From positions 1 through 19,534 of the forward strand of contig CAZBZG010000060.1 of NCBI GenBank assembly GCA_964496245.1: a DNA stretch of 19,534 bases, in the 5' to 3' direction. The translations under genes and the position numbers were made by a program. Shown here one piece after another: positions 6,853-14,442 of this stretch (its first letter is position 1; each line of letters begins with the position of its first letter). The notes beneath the pieces are model-generated. The model was not told where the DNA came from, searched no databases, and saw only the letters and a list, made by a program, of their open reading frames with translations. The stretch comes from CAZBZG01 sp964496245. GTDB taxonomy: Bacteria > Planctomycetota > SZUA-567.

Positions 6853-7710
6853 TCAGGGTGCGGAACCGGCTTCCGCAGCCGCGGGCTTCTCCAGCACGCA
6901 CAGGATACGCTTGACAAAGGGCTCGCGCAAGACGGGCAGGCGTTTCATGAGCGCGCCCAGCGGGCCGGCATGGTGCTGCAGGTCCAGCAGCACCACGCGC
7001 CACGGCCGGCGGCGGAGGGCCTGTTGGAATCGCTGCACGGTGATCCGGTTGAGTTCGGCGTGGTACGCGGCGCGCGTGGGCACGCGCAGCTCGTCTGCTT
7101 CGGCGGCCGGGAGCCCGTCCGCCATGCGCGCGCGGGTCCTCTGGCAGACGTCGAGCAGCGTGTCGGTCGAGAAGACGACGTGCGCCCACGGCAGGCGGAT
7201 GTACGCGCGCAGGTGGTGGCCGCGCCGCGAGTAGAACGGGTTGAAGCGAAGGCACAATCGCCCGCCCGGGCGCAGCACCCGGTGGGCTTCGTCCAGCATG
7301 GTCTCCGGCGTATGGTAGTGCTCCATGGTGTCGACCGTGATGACCGTGTCGAAGGTTTCGCTCCGGAGGCCCAGGGCATGCGCGTCGCCGCGGATCGTGT
7401 GGCAGTAGCGGAGCCCGCGTTCCCGCGTGAACGCAGCGCAGATGCGGGTCTCCTCCTCGCCGTAGGAGAGGCCCACGGCCACGGCGGTGCCGTGTTCGGC
7501 CAGCCACTGGACGTGCCCGCCGCAGCCGCATCCCAGGTCGAGCAGCTGTTCGCCGTCGGCCACGCGGGCCAGGGCGCCGAAGCGCTTGGCGAAGTTCGCA
7601 CCGTGCGCATGGCGGCCGCGGGCGTAGCCGAGATCGAGCGGCTTGGGCCGGTGCCGCGCGCCGGCGAAGAGCCGGTTCAGTCTGTCGCAGAGCGCTGCTG
7701 AGATACGCAT
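6853..7710 (-). CDS. Class I SAM-dependent methyltransferase
   Basis: A 285-residue protein of the UbiE/Methyltransf_11 type. Motif I is LLDLGCGCGGH (about residues 56-66), followed by a GLSYGEEE motif II region, GDAHALGL, DTVITVDTMEHY (motif IV) and EAHRVLRPGGRL (post-motif). The C-terminal 120 residues are Arg-rich and would form the substrate lid; the substrate is not evident. The start at 7710 is the first ATG in frame next to the domain; AGGA stands 12 bases upstream, a weak fit. A promoter candidate lies at 7802-7829. The gene converges on the PqqD/radical SAM cassette and is followed closely by the small membrane protein. It may or may not serve the peptide system. Confidence 0.85.
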   Translation of the reverse strand: MRISAALCDRLNRLFAGARHRPKPLDLGYARGRHAHGANFAKRFGALARVADGEQLLDLGCGCGGHVQWLAEHGTAVAVGLSYGEEETRICAAFTRERGLRYCHTIRGDAHALGLRSETFDTVITVDTMEHYHTPETMLDEAHRVLRPGGRLCLRFNPFYSRRGHHLRAYIRLPWAHVVFSTDTLLDVCQRTRARMADGLPAAEADELRVPTRAAYHAELNRITVQRFQQALRRRPWRVVLLDLQHHAGPLGALMKRLPVLREPFVKRILCVLEKPAAAEAGSAP

Positions 7711-7801
7711 CGCAGGACATTCCTGTGCGTGTGAGATCGAGCGCCGCCGGTCGCGCGCGGCGATGCACTGCACCGCTCGCGCCCGGACCTCTCTTTCCCT
7801 C

Positions 7802-7829
7802 AGCATAGCTGGCACGGGGCGAAAGGCAA
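7802..7829 (-). promoter_or_regulatory. Candidate promoter for the methyltransferase operon
   Basis: Read on the minus strand: TTGCCT (7829-7824), a 16-base spacer and TATGCT (7807-7802). It would give a leader of about 85-90 bases before the ATG at 7710. Called by eye. Confidence 0.35.
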
Positions 7830-7863
7830 GCATGCGTCCAAGCGTTTGAGCGGGGCGGATGTC

Positions 7864-7900
7864 GGGTGCCATGCCCACCCAAGGGGGGGGCATGGCACCC
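7864..7900. repeat. Long intergenic palindrome, copy 1
   Basis: The left arm GGGTGCCATGCCCACCC and right arm starting GGGGGGGG then CATGGCACCC flank a central AA. The outer 13 bases of each arm pair perfectly, and the inner part carries one A:G mismatch against a fully paired form. The same palindrome core recurs at 11644-11670, so it is a dispersed element rather than a chance hairpin. There is no T tract, so it is not a standard intrinsic terminator. Confidence 0.75.
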
Positions 7901-8007
7901 CACACATCCAACCAACACTGCATCAGTCGGTTAGCTTTGGATTCCGCAGCGGCGGGGGCCGGAGGAACAGCGTGGCCCGCGGCAGCGGTTCCCGCAGGAC
8001 CGAACGC

Positions 8008-8247
8008 GCGGTAGGTCTGGCGCTGCATTGGTTGGGCGTGCGCAGCGCTCCATGGAGGCGTTTCAACAGACGGATGAAGCAGGCGCTTCTCGCCACCCAG
8101 ATGAAGACCGGCACCTGCAAGGGGGAGAAAGGATCCTGGCGGTCGGAGACGGACGCCTCATCCCGCGACCTCGGCCGGGCCGGCCAGACCGCGCTGGGGG
8201 CGCTCATGCTGGAGGTGTACTACCGGTACTTCGGGCAGAGCCGGTAG
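8008..8247 (+). pseudogene. C-terminal relic of a squalene-cyclase/prenyltransferase-like toroid protein
   Basis: In this frame the translation reads GLALHWLGVRSAPWRRFN, then MKQALLATQMKTG, then KGSWRSETDASS, then GRAGQTALGALMLEVYYRYF, ending in TAG at 8245-8247. This follows the last repeat of alpha/alpha-toroid proteins of the squalene-hopene cyclase/prenyltransferase beta-subunit type: Trp-Asn helix, Q...GSW turn, then G..Y.TALA.L.LEVYYRY. Only about 80 residues survive. The frame upstream is not protein-like, and no start codon or ribosome binding site precedes the match. I infer the rest of the gene was deleted, with recQ now next to its end. Confidence 0.6.
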
Positions 8248-8300
8248 GACCGGCTGGTCGCCTGACGCGGGCGCTTACCCCCCGCCCCCCGCTACTGTCC

Positions 8301-8330
8301 TTGCGTACCTTGGTAGGGGCATGCTATACT
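8301..8330 (+). promoter_or_regulatory. Sigma-70-like promoter for recQ
   Basis: TTGCGT (8301-8306), an 18-base spacer and TATACT (8325-8330). Transcription would start about 15 bases before the recQ ATG, just before its AAGGAGAG ribosome binding site. Confidence 0.5.
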
Positions 8331-8352
8331 CCCCCTGCAAGGAGAGCACAGG

Positions 8353-10281
8353 ATGACAAAAGACGGCACAGCCGATAGCGTCCTAAAGGATGTGTTCGGT
8401 TTCGACGGGTTTCGCATCGGGCAACGCGAGGTCATGGATCACCTGTTGTGCGGTCGTTCGGCGCTGGCCGTATTTCCGACTGGTGCCGGAAAGAGCCTCT
8501 GTTACCAGCTACCGGCCGTGATGCTGGAGGGCATGACGCTGGTTGTCTCTCCGTTGATCGCGCTCATGAAGGATCAGATCGATTTTCTGGTCAACAAGGG
8601 CGTGCGGGCCGCGCGACTCGATTCCAGCCTAACCTCGGAAGAGGCGCGAACGGTCTGGGGCGATCTCTGGAACGGCCGTCTCAAGTTGTTGTATGTCGCC
8701 CCTGAGCGATTTGCCAGCGAGAGGTTTCTGCAGCGGATGCGACGGTCGTCGATCGATCTCATGGTCGTCGACGAAGCGCACTGCATTTCGGAATGGGGCC
8801 ATAACTTCCGTCCTGATTACTTGAAGCTGGCACGCTTGGCGCAGGAACTGCGCGTCGAACGCGTGCTGGCGTTGACCGCGACGGCAACGCCCTCGGTGGC
8901 GGAAGACATTTTGCGCAACTTCCGGATCGATCGGGATGCCTACGTCAACACCGGTTTTCACCGTCCCAATCTGACCATGCGCTCGACACCGTGTGGCGCG
9001 AGCGAGCGCGATGCCCTGCTGCTCGAACGCATCCGGACGCGTCCGCCCGGTACCACGATCGTTTACGTGACGCTGCAGCGAACTGCCGAGCGGGTAGCCG
9101 AGTTCCTTGCCGCCAACGGTGTCGCGGCCCGCGCCTATCATGCCGGCATGGAGGGCGAAGAGCGCCACGCCGCGCAGGACTGGTTCATGGCCTCGCCGGA
9201 TGCCGTGGTTGTGGCCACGATCGCCTTCGGCATGGGCATCGACAAGGCCGATATTCGCTACATCTATCACTACAATATGCCCAAGTCGCTGGAGAACTAC
9301 ATGCAGGAGACCGGCCGGGCGGGTCGGGACGGCATGCCGTCGACCTGCGACCTGCTCGTCTGTCCCGACGACGTGGCCACGCTGGAGAACTTCGCCTATG
9401 GCGACACGCCCACCGCCGAAGCCGTGGACGAACTCGTGGCGTACATCCTGGAGCAGCCGGATGCGTTCGACGTGTCGGTCTACGAGCTTTCGGGGGCATA
9501 TGACATTCGCACGCTCGTTGTTTCCACGCTGCTGACGTACCTGGAGCTGGAAGGAATCATCGAGGCCACGGGGCCGTTCTACAACGAATACAGGTTCCAG
9601 CCGCACCGCAGCTCGGACGAGATGCTGGCCGGCCTGGACGAGGAGCGTCGTGCCTTTGCCCGCGCCGTGTTTGCGCGGGCGAAGAAGGGCCGCACCTGGT
9701 TCTCGCTGAACATCGGCCTGATTGCCGATGCGCTGAACGAACGCCGTGAACGGATCGTCGCGGCGTTGACTTACTTCGAGGAGCAGAGGGACCTGACGCT
9801 CAAGGTGGCTGGTTTGCGTCTGGGGTATCGGTTTGTGCAACGGCCCCCTGCCGCGGCCGGCCTCGCCAAGCGAATTTACGAGCGGTTCCAGGAGTCTGAG
9901 CGCCGCGACATTGCCCGCATCCAACAAGTGGGCGAACTTGCGACCATGGCGTCCTGCACGGTGCGCGCGGTGCTGTCGTATTTCGGGGAGGCGCTGGAAA
10001 TCGACTGCGGCCACTGCGACCGCTGCCTGGGCGAGCCCCTCCTGCCCATGCCCCCCGTGCAAAACACGACCGTTACGGATGACGATCGGTCTCTAATCGA
10101 TGAACTCGCCGCTGAACAGCACAACGCTCTAGCCACCCCTCGCCAGCTCACGCGTTTCCTGTGCGGTCTCGCCTCGCCCGCCGCCTCGCGCGCCCGCCTG
10201 ACCCGCGACCCCCGCTTCGGCCGCCTGTCCCACCTGCGCTTTGCCGTCGTCCTGGACGTCGCCCAAAAGGCGCTTCCGTAG
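8353..10281 (+). CDS. recQ: RecQ-family ATP-dependent DNA helicase
   Basis: A 642-residue superfamily 2 helicase that unwinds DNA 3' to 5' in recombination and repair. Visible motifs: FGFDGFRIGQREVM (motif 0), PTGAGKS (Walker A, about 42-48), VVSPLIALMKDQ (Ia), VVDEAHCISEWGHNFRPDY (II plus the RecQ aromatic loop), LALTATATP (III), FHRPNLTM, YVTLQRTAERVAEFL (IV), VATIAFGMGIDKADIR (V) and QETGRAGRDG (VI). The zinc-binding part shows Cys in SCTVRAVLSYFGE and in CGHCDRC. After it, the tail with RQLTRFLCGLASPAASRARL replaces a classical HRDC domain, as in short RecQ forms. The ATG at 8353 has AAGGAGAG 7 bases upstream. Base use looks somewhat less GC-rich than its neighbours, with no other sign of transfer. 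Confidence 0.93.
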   Translation: MTKDGTADSVLKDVFGFDGFRIGQREVMDHLLCGRSALAVFPTGAGKSLCYQLPAVMLEGMTLVVSPLIALMKDQIDFLVNKGVRAARLDSSLTSEEARTVWGDLWNGRLKLLYVAPERFASERFLQRMRRSSIDLMVVDEAHCISEWGHNFRPDYLKLARLAQELRVERVLALTATATPSVAEDILRNFRIDRDAYVNTGFHRPNLTMRSTPCGASERDALLLERIRTRPPGTTIVYVTLQRTAERVAEFLAANGVAARAYHAGMEGEERHAAQDWFMASPDAVVVATIAFGMGIDKADIRYIYHYNMPKSLENYMQETGRAGRDGMPSTCDLLVCPDDVATLENFAYGDTPTAEAVDELVAYILEQPDAFDVSVYELSGAYDIRTLVVSTLLTYLELEGIIEATGPFYNEYRFQPHRSSDEMLAGLDEERRAFARAVFARAKKGRTWFSLNIGLIADALNERRERIVAALTYFEEQRDLTLKVAGLRLGYRFVQRPPAAAGLAKRIYERFQESERRDIARIQQVGELATMASCTVRAVLSYFGEALEIDCGHCDRCLGEPLLPMPPVQNTTVTDDDRSLIDELAAEQHNALATPRQLTRFLCGLASPAASRARLTRDPRFGRLSHLRFAVVLDVAQKALP

Positions 10282-10578
10282 GTTCCTTCTCCAAGAGGGA
10301 CACCCGTGGGTCCCGAAACCCCGCTCGACGATTTCGGCCACGGCCAGCAGGTAGGCGATGTAGATGCAGACGAAGAGCCCCTTGCGATGGCCGAAGATCC
10401 ACTGCAGTCCGATGAGACCGCAGATGGCGCCCCCGGCGGCCAACGCCATCCACGTGTGCAGAAGATGGGCGGCAAAGCATGAGAGAAGCAGCAGCGCTGC
10501 GCAAGCGAGGGCCGGTCGTCGTGCAGGCGGGCGCCGCGGGGAAGAGGGCGTTCCTGCTGCCGTAGGATTCCCGGGCAT
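10129..10578 (-). CDS. Possible small two-helix membrane protein, end doubtful
   Basis: A 149-codon minus-strand frame. Residues about 20-100 look like real protein: two or three hydrophobic helices (ALACAALLLLSCFAAHLL, then MALAAGGAICGLIGLQWIF, then GLFVCIYIAYLLAVAEIVER) joined by HRKG. The last 50 residues overlap the 3' end of recQ on the other strand and are Gly/Ala/Arg-rich, as expected of shadow sequence. The coding part probably ends near 10280, so the gene may have been truncated by the recQ junction. GGGAG lies 11 bases before the ATG, a weak fit. The function is not recognised. It lies 122 bases downstream of the ABC gene in the same direction. Confidence 0.4.
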   Translation of the reverse strand: MPGNPTAAGTPSSPRRPPARRPALACAALLLLSCFAAHLLHTWMALAAGGAICGLIGLQWIFGHRKGLFVCIYIAYLLAVAEIVERGFGTHGCPSWRRNLRKRLLGDVQDDGKAQVGQAAEAGVAGQAGARGGGRGETAQETRELARGG

Positions 10579-10700
10579 GTGTAAAAGCGCTCCCGAACGA
10601 TGGCCCCTGAGCGGGTGGTCTTCGACCTGCGGAGGTCGTGTGGGACGGGCGCTTTGGATTTATCCGCACGGGCCGTCCCGCTCGGTGCCCCCCGCCCGCC

Positions 10701-11600
10701 TCACGCCGCGCTGAACTGCAGGCGGTAGTAGTAGGCGTACTTGCCGTCGAGGGCGAGCAGTTCCTGGTGGCTGCCTCGCTCCACGATGCGGCCGCCCTCT
10801 ACGAAGAAGATGCGGTCCGCGTTCACGATGGTGCTCAGCCGGTGGGCGATCACGATGCAGGTGCGGTCGGCCATGAGACGTTCGAGCGCTTCCTGGATGA
10901 GGCGCTCGGTCTCCGAGTCCACGGAGCTCGTGGCCTCGTCCAGGATGAAGACGGGCGCGTCCTTGAGCACGGCCCGGGCGATCGAGATGCGCTGGGCCTG
11001 GCCCTCGGAGACCTTGGTGCCGCGCTGGCCGAGTGGGGTCTCATACCCCTGGGGCAGGCGCGAGGCGAATTCGTCCACATTGGCCTGTGCGGCCGCGGCC
11101 CGGATCTCCTCGTCCGAGGCGCCGGGGCGGCCGTAGGCGATGTTGTTGAGGAGCGTGTCGCTGAAGAGGTAGTCGTCCTGCATGACGATGCCGATCTGCG
11201 CGCGCAGCGACGACAGTTCGAGTTCGCGGAGTTCGGTCCCGTCGATCCGGATCGCGCCCTGCTGCGGCTCGTAGAACCGGGGCACGAGGCGGGTGATCGT
11301 GGTCTTGCCCGCCCCGCTCGGGCCGACGAGCGCCACGGTCTCGCCCGGCGCGATGCGGAAGTCGACCCCGAACATGGCGACAGCGAGCCAGACGACCAGG
11401 CGCATGTCCTTCTTCGCCACGCCTTTGTCGAGGATCAGCTTGACGAGAAAGGGCGGAGCCACCAGGGTGGCGGCGAAGAGCACGTGGAGAATCCAGATGC
11501 CGAAGAAGGCCCGGCGGTGTTCCTGCATGCACTCCCGGCGGAAGCGGTCGAGCAGGCCAAAGGCCTCCCGCAGGCCGAACGAACGTTTCTCCGTCTCCAT
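10701..11600 (-). CDS. ABC exporter half-transporter with most of its membrane domain missing
   Basis: A 299-residue protein. The N-terminal about 78 residues resemble the start of an MsbA-like exporter: a cytoplasmic elbow helix, a first membrane helix (FGIWILHVLFAATLVAPPFL) and the start of a second (LVVWLAVAMFG). The sequence then jumps to VDFRIAPGETVALVGPSGAGKTT, the nucleotide-binding domain. That domain is complete for Walker A, the Q-loop (IVMQDD), a signature reading VSEGQAQR in place of LSGGQ..R, Walker B (VFILDEATS), D-loop and H-loop (IAHRLST). The A-loop and about 250 residues of membrane domain are absent; intact relatives are near 580-600 residues. The reading frame is kept. I prefer the ATG at 11600, with GGAG 6 bases upstream, over the ATG at 11624, whose GGAG abuts it. 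It is probably non-functional as an exporter. Confidence 0.75.
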   Translation of the reverse strand: METEKRSFGLREAFGLLDRFRRECMQEHRRAFFGIWILHVLFAATLVAPPFLVKLILDKGVAKKDMRLVVWLAVAMFGVDFRIAPGETVALVGPSGAGKTTITRLVPRFYEPQQGAIRIDGTELRELELSSLRAQIGIVMQDDYLFSDTLLNNIAYGRPGASDEEIRAAAAQANVDEFASRLPQGYETPLGQRGTKVSEGQAQRISIARAVLKDAPVFILDEATSSVDSETERLIQEALERLMADRTCIVIAHRLSTIVNADRIFFVEGGRIVERGSHQELLALDGKYAYYYRLQFSAA

Positions 11601-11643
11601 TCCCGTCTCCAGCGCTGTGCGCATCTCCTACACGTAGCAGGCG

Positions 11644-11698
11644 GCATGCCCACCCAAGGGTGGGCATGGCACTCGGCATGGCACCCGGCATGGCACCC
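11644..11698. repeat. Palindrome copy 2 with a 12-bp tandem repeat
   Basis: CATGCCCACCC, AA, GGGTGGGCATG form an 11-bp perfect stem (11645-11668), the same core as the palindrome at 7864-7900. The right arm runs into three tandem copies of GGCATGGCAC(T/C)C at 11663-11674, 11675-11686 and 11687-11698. The element lies between the amylase stop and the ABC gene start, both on the minus strand. There is no T tract. Confidence 0.8.
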
Positions 11699-11719
11699 GG
11701 CGGATCGGATGGATCCCCT

Positions 11720-13201
11720 TCACGCCTCTTCCACCCACACCGAGACCGAGCCGCCGTTCACGCGGAAGGGCGCCCAGCCGTCGTCGTTGGCTTCGAGCGT
11801 ACCGTCGACCTGCCCGGTACGGTCGCGGAAGGTGGCCCCCGGCCGGGCCACGTCCATCCACTTCTCGCCGCCGTCCGCATCGGTGAGGAGCACGGCCATG
11901 GCGCGGGGGTGGTCGTCGTCGCCGGTGCGTGTCCAGCCCACCACGTTTGGATCGTCGAAGTAGTCCTGCTGCGGGCCGTGGGCGACGTCGCGCCGGATGG
12001 CGAGGAGCGTGTCGAGGATTTCCTTGTGCGCCGGGATCTCCACGCGCGCCTCGCCGTCCGCCTTCCCGCCGTCGGTGTAGGTCCCGCCTTCGTAGTCCAG
12101 GCTGAAGACGCACGGCAGACCCTCGGCGCGCAACAGGATGACCGCGTACGCGAGCGGTTTGAACCACGGGGACACGAACGACGCCAACGCCTGGCGGGGC
12201 TGGGTGTCGTGGTTGTCCACAAACGTCACCGCGCGGTCGGGCCGGCGCTCGAGGAGCGTGCCCGTGAGGAGCTTGCGCATGTCGAAGTGGCCGCCGCCGT
12301 GGCTGGCTTCGTGGAAGCGGAAGTGGAGGGGCACGTCCAGCACGTGCAGCCGGTCGCCCGTACGCTCGAGAAAACCGGCCAGTGCGCCGGCGTCGGACTT
12401 CCAGTACTCGCCCACGGCGAAGAGGTCGTCCTTCTTGCTCGCGGCGCGTACGTGATCCAGCCATTCGGCGAGAAAGGGCGCGTGGATGTGCTTGACCCCG
12501 TCCAGCCGGAAGCCGTCCACCCCGGTCTCCTGCAGGAACCAGACGCCCCACCGCTTGAGCTCGTCGCGCACCTCCGGGTTCTCCATGTCCAGATCCGCGA
12601 ACATGAGGAAGTCGTAGTTGCCGTGTTCCTTGTCTACGCCCGGATCGAACGCCTTGTCCTTGAGCAGGAAGATGCGCTGGCCCGCCTCCTCAGGGCGGCG
12701 GGCGTCCGTGTCCACGGCGTCGAAGTGCGTCCAGTTCCACTCCATCGGCGAGTAGGCGCCTCTGCGGCCCGGGAAGGTGAAGCGCGTGTGGGCCTCGATT
12801 TCGATTGGCGCCTCGCGCCGGGATCGGTCGGACCGGTCCACGGGCGTGGCGGTCACGACCTCGGTCGCGTCCGCGCCGTTCTTGTGGTTGAAGACCGTGT
12901 CCGCGAGCACGCGCAGGCCCTGCTCGTGCGCGGCCCGGACCGCGGCGACGTACGCGGCCTTGGTCCCGTACTTGGTGGCGACCGTGCCCTTCTGGTCGAA
13001 CTCGCCCAGGTCGAAGAGATCGTACGGCCCGTAGCCCACGTCGTTCCGCCCGGCCGCGCCCTTGCACGCCGGCGGCAGCCAGAGGTGGGTGAACCCGGCT
13101 GCGGCCAGGTCCGGCGCTTGCGTGCGGATGCGCTCCCACAGCCGGTCCTCGGGGCGCAGGTACCAGTGAAAACTCTGGAGGATGACCGGCGGCTGGGGCA
13201 T
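11720..13201 (-). CDS. amyA: Cytoplasmic GH13 alpha-amylase
   Basis: A 493-residue protein with the length and layout of cytoplasmic bacterial alpha-amylases of subfamily GH13_5 (E. coli AmyA is about 495). It hydrolyses alpha-1,4-glucan bonds, probably of intracellular glycogen or maltodextrin, since there is no signal peptide. The start MPQPPVILQSFHWY is typical. The four GH13 regions are present: DTVFNHK (101-107), GFRLDGVKH with the nucleophile Asp234, AVGEYW with the acid/base Glu265, and FVDNHD with Asp332. NWTHFDAVDTD and the long B domain also fit. AGGAG stands 7 bases before the ATG. A promoter with a 17-base spacer lies at 13249-13277. Only the palindrome separates it from the ABC gene downstream. 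Confidence 0.93.
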   Translation of the reverse strand: MPQPPVILQSFHWYLRPEDRLWERIRTQAPDLAAAGFTHLWLPPACKGAAGRNDVGYGPYDLFDLGEFDQKGTVATKYGTKAAYVAAVRAAHEQGLRVLADTVFNHKNGADATEVVTATPVDRSDRSRREAPIEIEAHTRFTFPGRRGAYSPMEWNWTHFDAVDTDARRPEEAGQRIFLLKDKAFDPGVDKEHGNYDFLMFADLDMENPEVRDELKRWGVWFLQETGVDGFRLDGVKHIHAPFLAEWLDHVRAASKKDDLFAVGEYWKSDAGALAGFLERTGDRLHVLDVPLHFRFHEASHGGGHFDMRKLLTGTLLERRPDRAVTFVDNHDTQPRQALASFVSPWFKPLAYAVILLRAEGLPCVFSLDYEGGTYTDGGKADGEARVEIPAHKEILDTLLAIRRDVAHGPQQDYFDDPNVVGWTRTGDDDHPRAMAVLLTDADGGEKWMDVARPGATFRDRTGQVDGTLEANDDGWAPFRVNGGSVSVWVEEA

Positions 13202-13248
13202 GGACGGCTCCTGTGGTGGCTCTGCCGCGGAGAACGGGCGAGCTTGCG

Positions 13249-13277
13249 AGCTTAGGAGCCGAAGGCTGCGGAGTCAA
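13249..13277 (-). promoter_or_regulatory. Sigma-70-like promoter for the amylase gene
   Basis: Read on the minus strand: TTGACT (13277-13272), a 17-base spacer, then TAAGCT (13254-13249). It is 48 bases before the ATG and diverges from the next promoter. Confidence 0.5.
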
Positions 13278-13306
13278 GGCCGGAGCGGAGTGCGGCTGGA
13301 TGGGGC

Positions 13307-13334
13307 TTGACCACGTCGCGGTCCGTCGTACACT
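13307..13334 (+). promoter_or_regulatory. Candidate promoter for the zinc-ribbon/TPR/synthetase operon
   Basis: TTGACC (13307-13312), a 16-base spacer and TACACT (13329-13334), 46 bases before the ATG at 13381. Called by eye. Confidence 0.45.
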
Positions 13335-13380
13335 GCTCAGGCATGAGGCACCGCTCTCCAGGCTGTCGGGAGGTGGCATC

Positions 13381-14403
13381 ATGAAGTGTCCGAAGTGCGG
13401 CAACAAGCAACGGGCCCGGGACGGCATGGACTGCACGTGCGGGTACCGCTTCGTCTTCGATCCCAGGGCAGAGCAGGGACTGACCGACGGAAAGTTTCTG
13501 AGCTACGTGAAGAAGGCGAGCGGGGACGGGAGCCATCGCTTCACTCCTCATCAGCTGTATGCCGCTTACTGCCAGAAGAACGAGGGGGTGCGGCCGCGCA
13601 CGCTTTTCATCCTCTGGATCGCGCTGGTGCTTGGCGCGCTTGCCGCCGGGTTCTTCAGCTTCCTGCTCACGGTTTTCCTCCTGATGGCTGCTGGGGTGGC
13701 GTTCCTCGCTTGGACCTGGAGGCTGATCGAGGTGCATTGGATGGACGCGCCCGCCGAAGACGCCATTGGCGGCCCTTTGCGGACCTGGCTCGGCGAAAGC
13801 GGGAGGGGGGTGGGGATGCGCATCGATTCTCTCCTCCGCGAGCCCCAGCTCGACACGCCGCCTCCGGGCTACCAGGAGCAGGACATCTACGCCTACGGCG
13901 TGGAGCGGGTGCTCGTGGTGCAGCGCGACGTCCTGGTCGACCTCTTCGTGCGGAACAACTTCCACGCCGACCAGCGCGCGCTCATCCTCTCGGCGAGCGG
14001 CTACCCCGCCTACCTCCTGCCCGTGGCCGAAAAGCTCCTGCAGGAGGCGCCCGATCTGCCCGTGTTCCTGCTCCACGATTCGGACCACGCAGGCATGAAG
14101 ATGGCGGGCAAGCGGCTCGGCGGACTCGAGGTGGACGACGCGGGACCACCGCACCCGGAGAGGCGTCCGGTGATCGACCTCGGCCTCTCGCCCCTGGACG
14201 TCAAGCGCATGCCCGGCCTGCGCGCGATCAAGCCGGCCAAGCGCGACTATGCGATTCCCGTGGACATGATCCCCTATGCCGCCCTGTCAGGCATGGTCGC
14301 CGAAGCAATGGAGCGCAGGCAGTCCTTCTCCGAGATCCTGACCCTGGCGGCGCAGGAGGGGCGCGGGAGCACGTTCGGCGGGCATGTCACCGGGTTCGGG
14401 TAG
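13381..14403 (+). CDS. Membrane protein with N-terminal zinc ribbon and TOPRIM-like region
   Basis: A 340-residue protein of no family I can name. Residues 3-20 form a zinc ribbon (CPKCGNKQ then CTCG). Two adjacent membrane helices occupy about 74-113. The soluble C-terminal part has VERVLVVQRDVLVDLF (about 174-189), ALILSASGYPAYLLPVAEKL (200-219) and LPVFLLHDSDHAG (226-238). The order beta strand, helix, GYP turn, then D.D..G recalls the TOPRIM fold of topoisomerase VI/Spo11-type proteins, where the metal ligands are Glu and DxD. Here the Glu position appears to be Gln181, while Asp233 and Asp235 are present. The ATG has GGGAGGTGG upstream. It probably heads an operon with the TPR and synthetase-like genes, which follow at 39- and 2-base gaps. 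The fold assignment is inference. Confidence 0.65.
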   Translation: MKCPKCGNKQRARDGMDCTCGYRFVFDPRAEQGLTDGKFLSYVKKASGDGSHRFTPHQLYAAYCQKNEGVRPRTLFILWIALVLGALAAGFFSFLLTVFLLMAAGVAFLAWTWRLIEVHWMDAPAEDAIGGPLRTWLGESGRGVGMRIDSLLREPQLDTPPPGYQEQDIYAYGVERVLVVQRDVLVDLFVRNNFHADQRALILSASGYPAYLLPVAEKLLQEAPDLPVFLLHDSDHAGMKMAGKRLGGLEVDDAGPPHPERRPVIDLGLSPLDVKRMPGLRAIKPAKRDYAIPVDMIPYAALSGMVAEAMERRQSFSEILTLAAQEGRGSTFGGHVTGFG

Positions 14404-14442
14404 CCCGTGGCGCGTGCACACCTCTCGGCCAAGGAGAACTTC

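Noticed and set aside
7923..8207. 94-codon minus-strand frame upstream of recQ
   Set aside because: The plus-strand frame here matches a known repeat pattern, and the minus frame has no ribosome binding site or motif.
10623..10638. CGACCT-GCGG-AGGTCG hairpin after the ABC gene as a terminator
   Set aside because: The stem is only 6 bp and there is no T tract on either strand.
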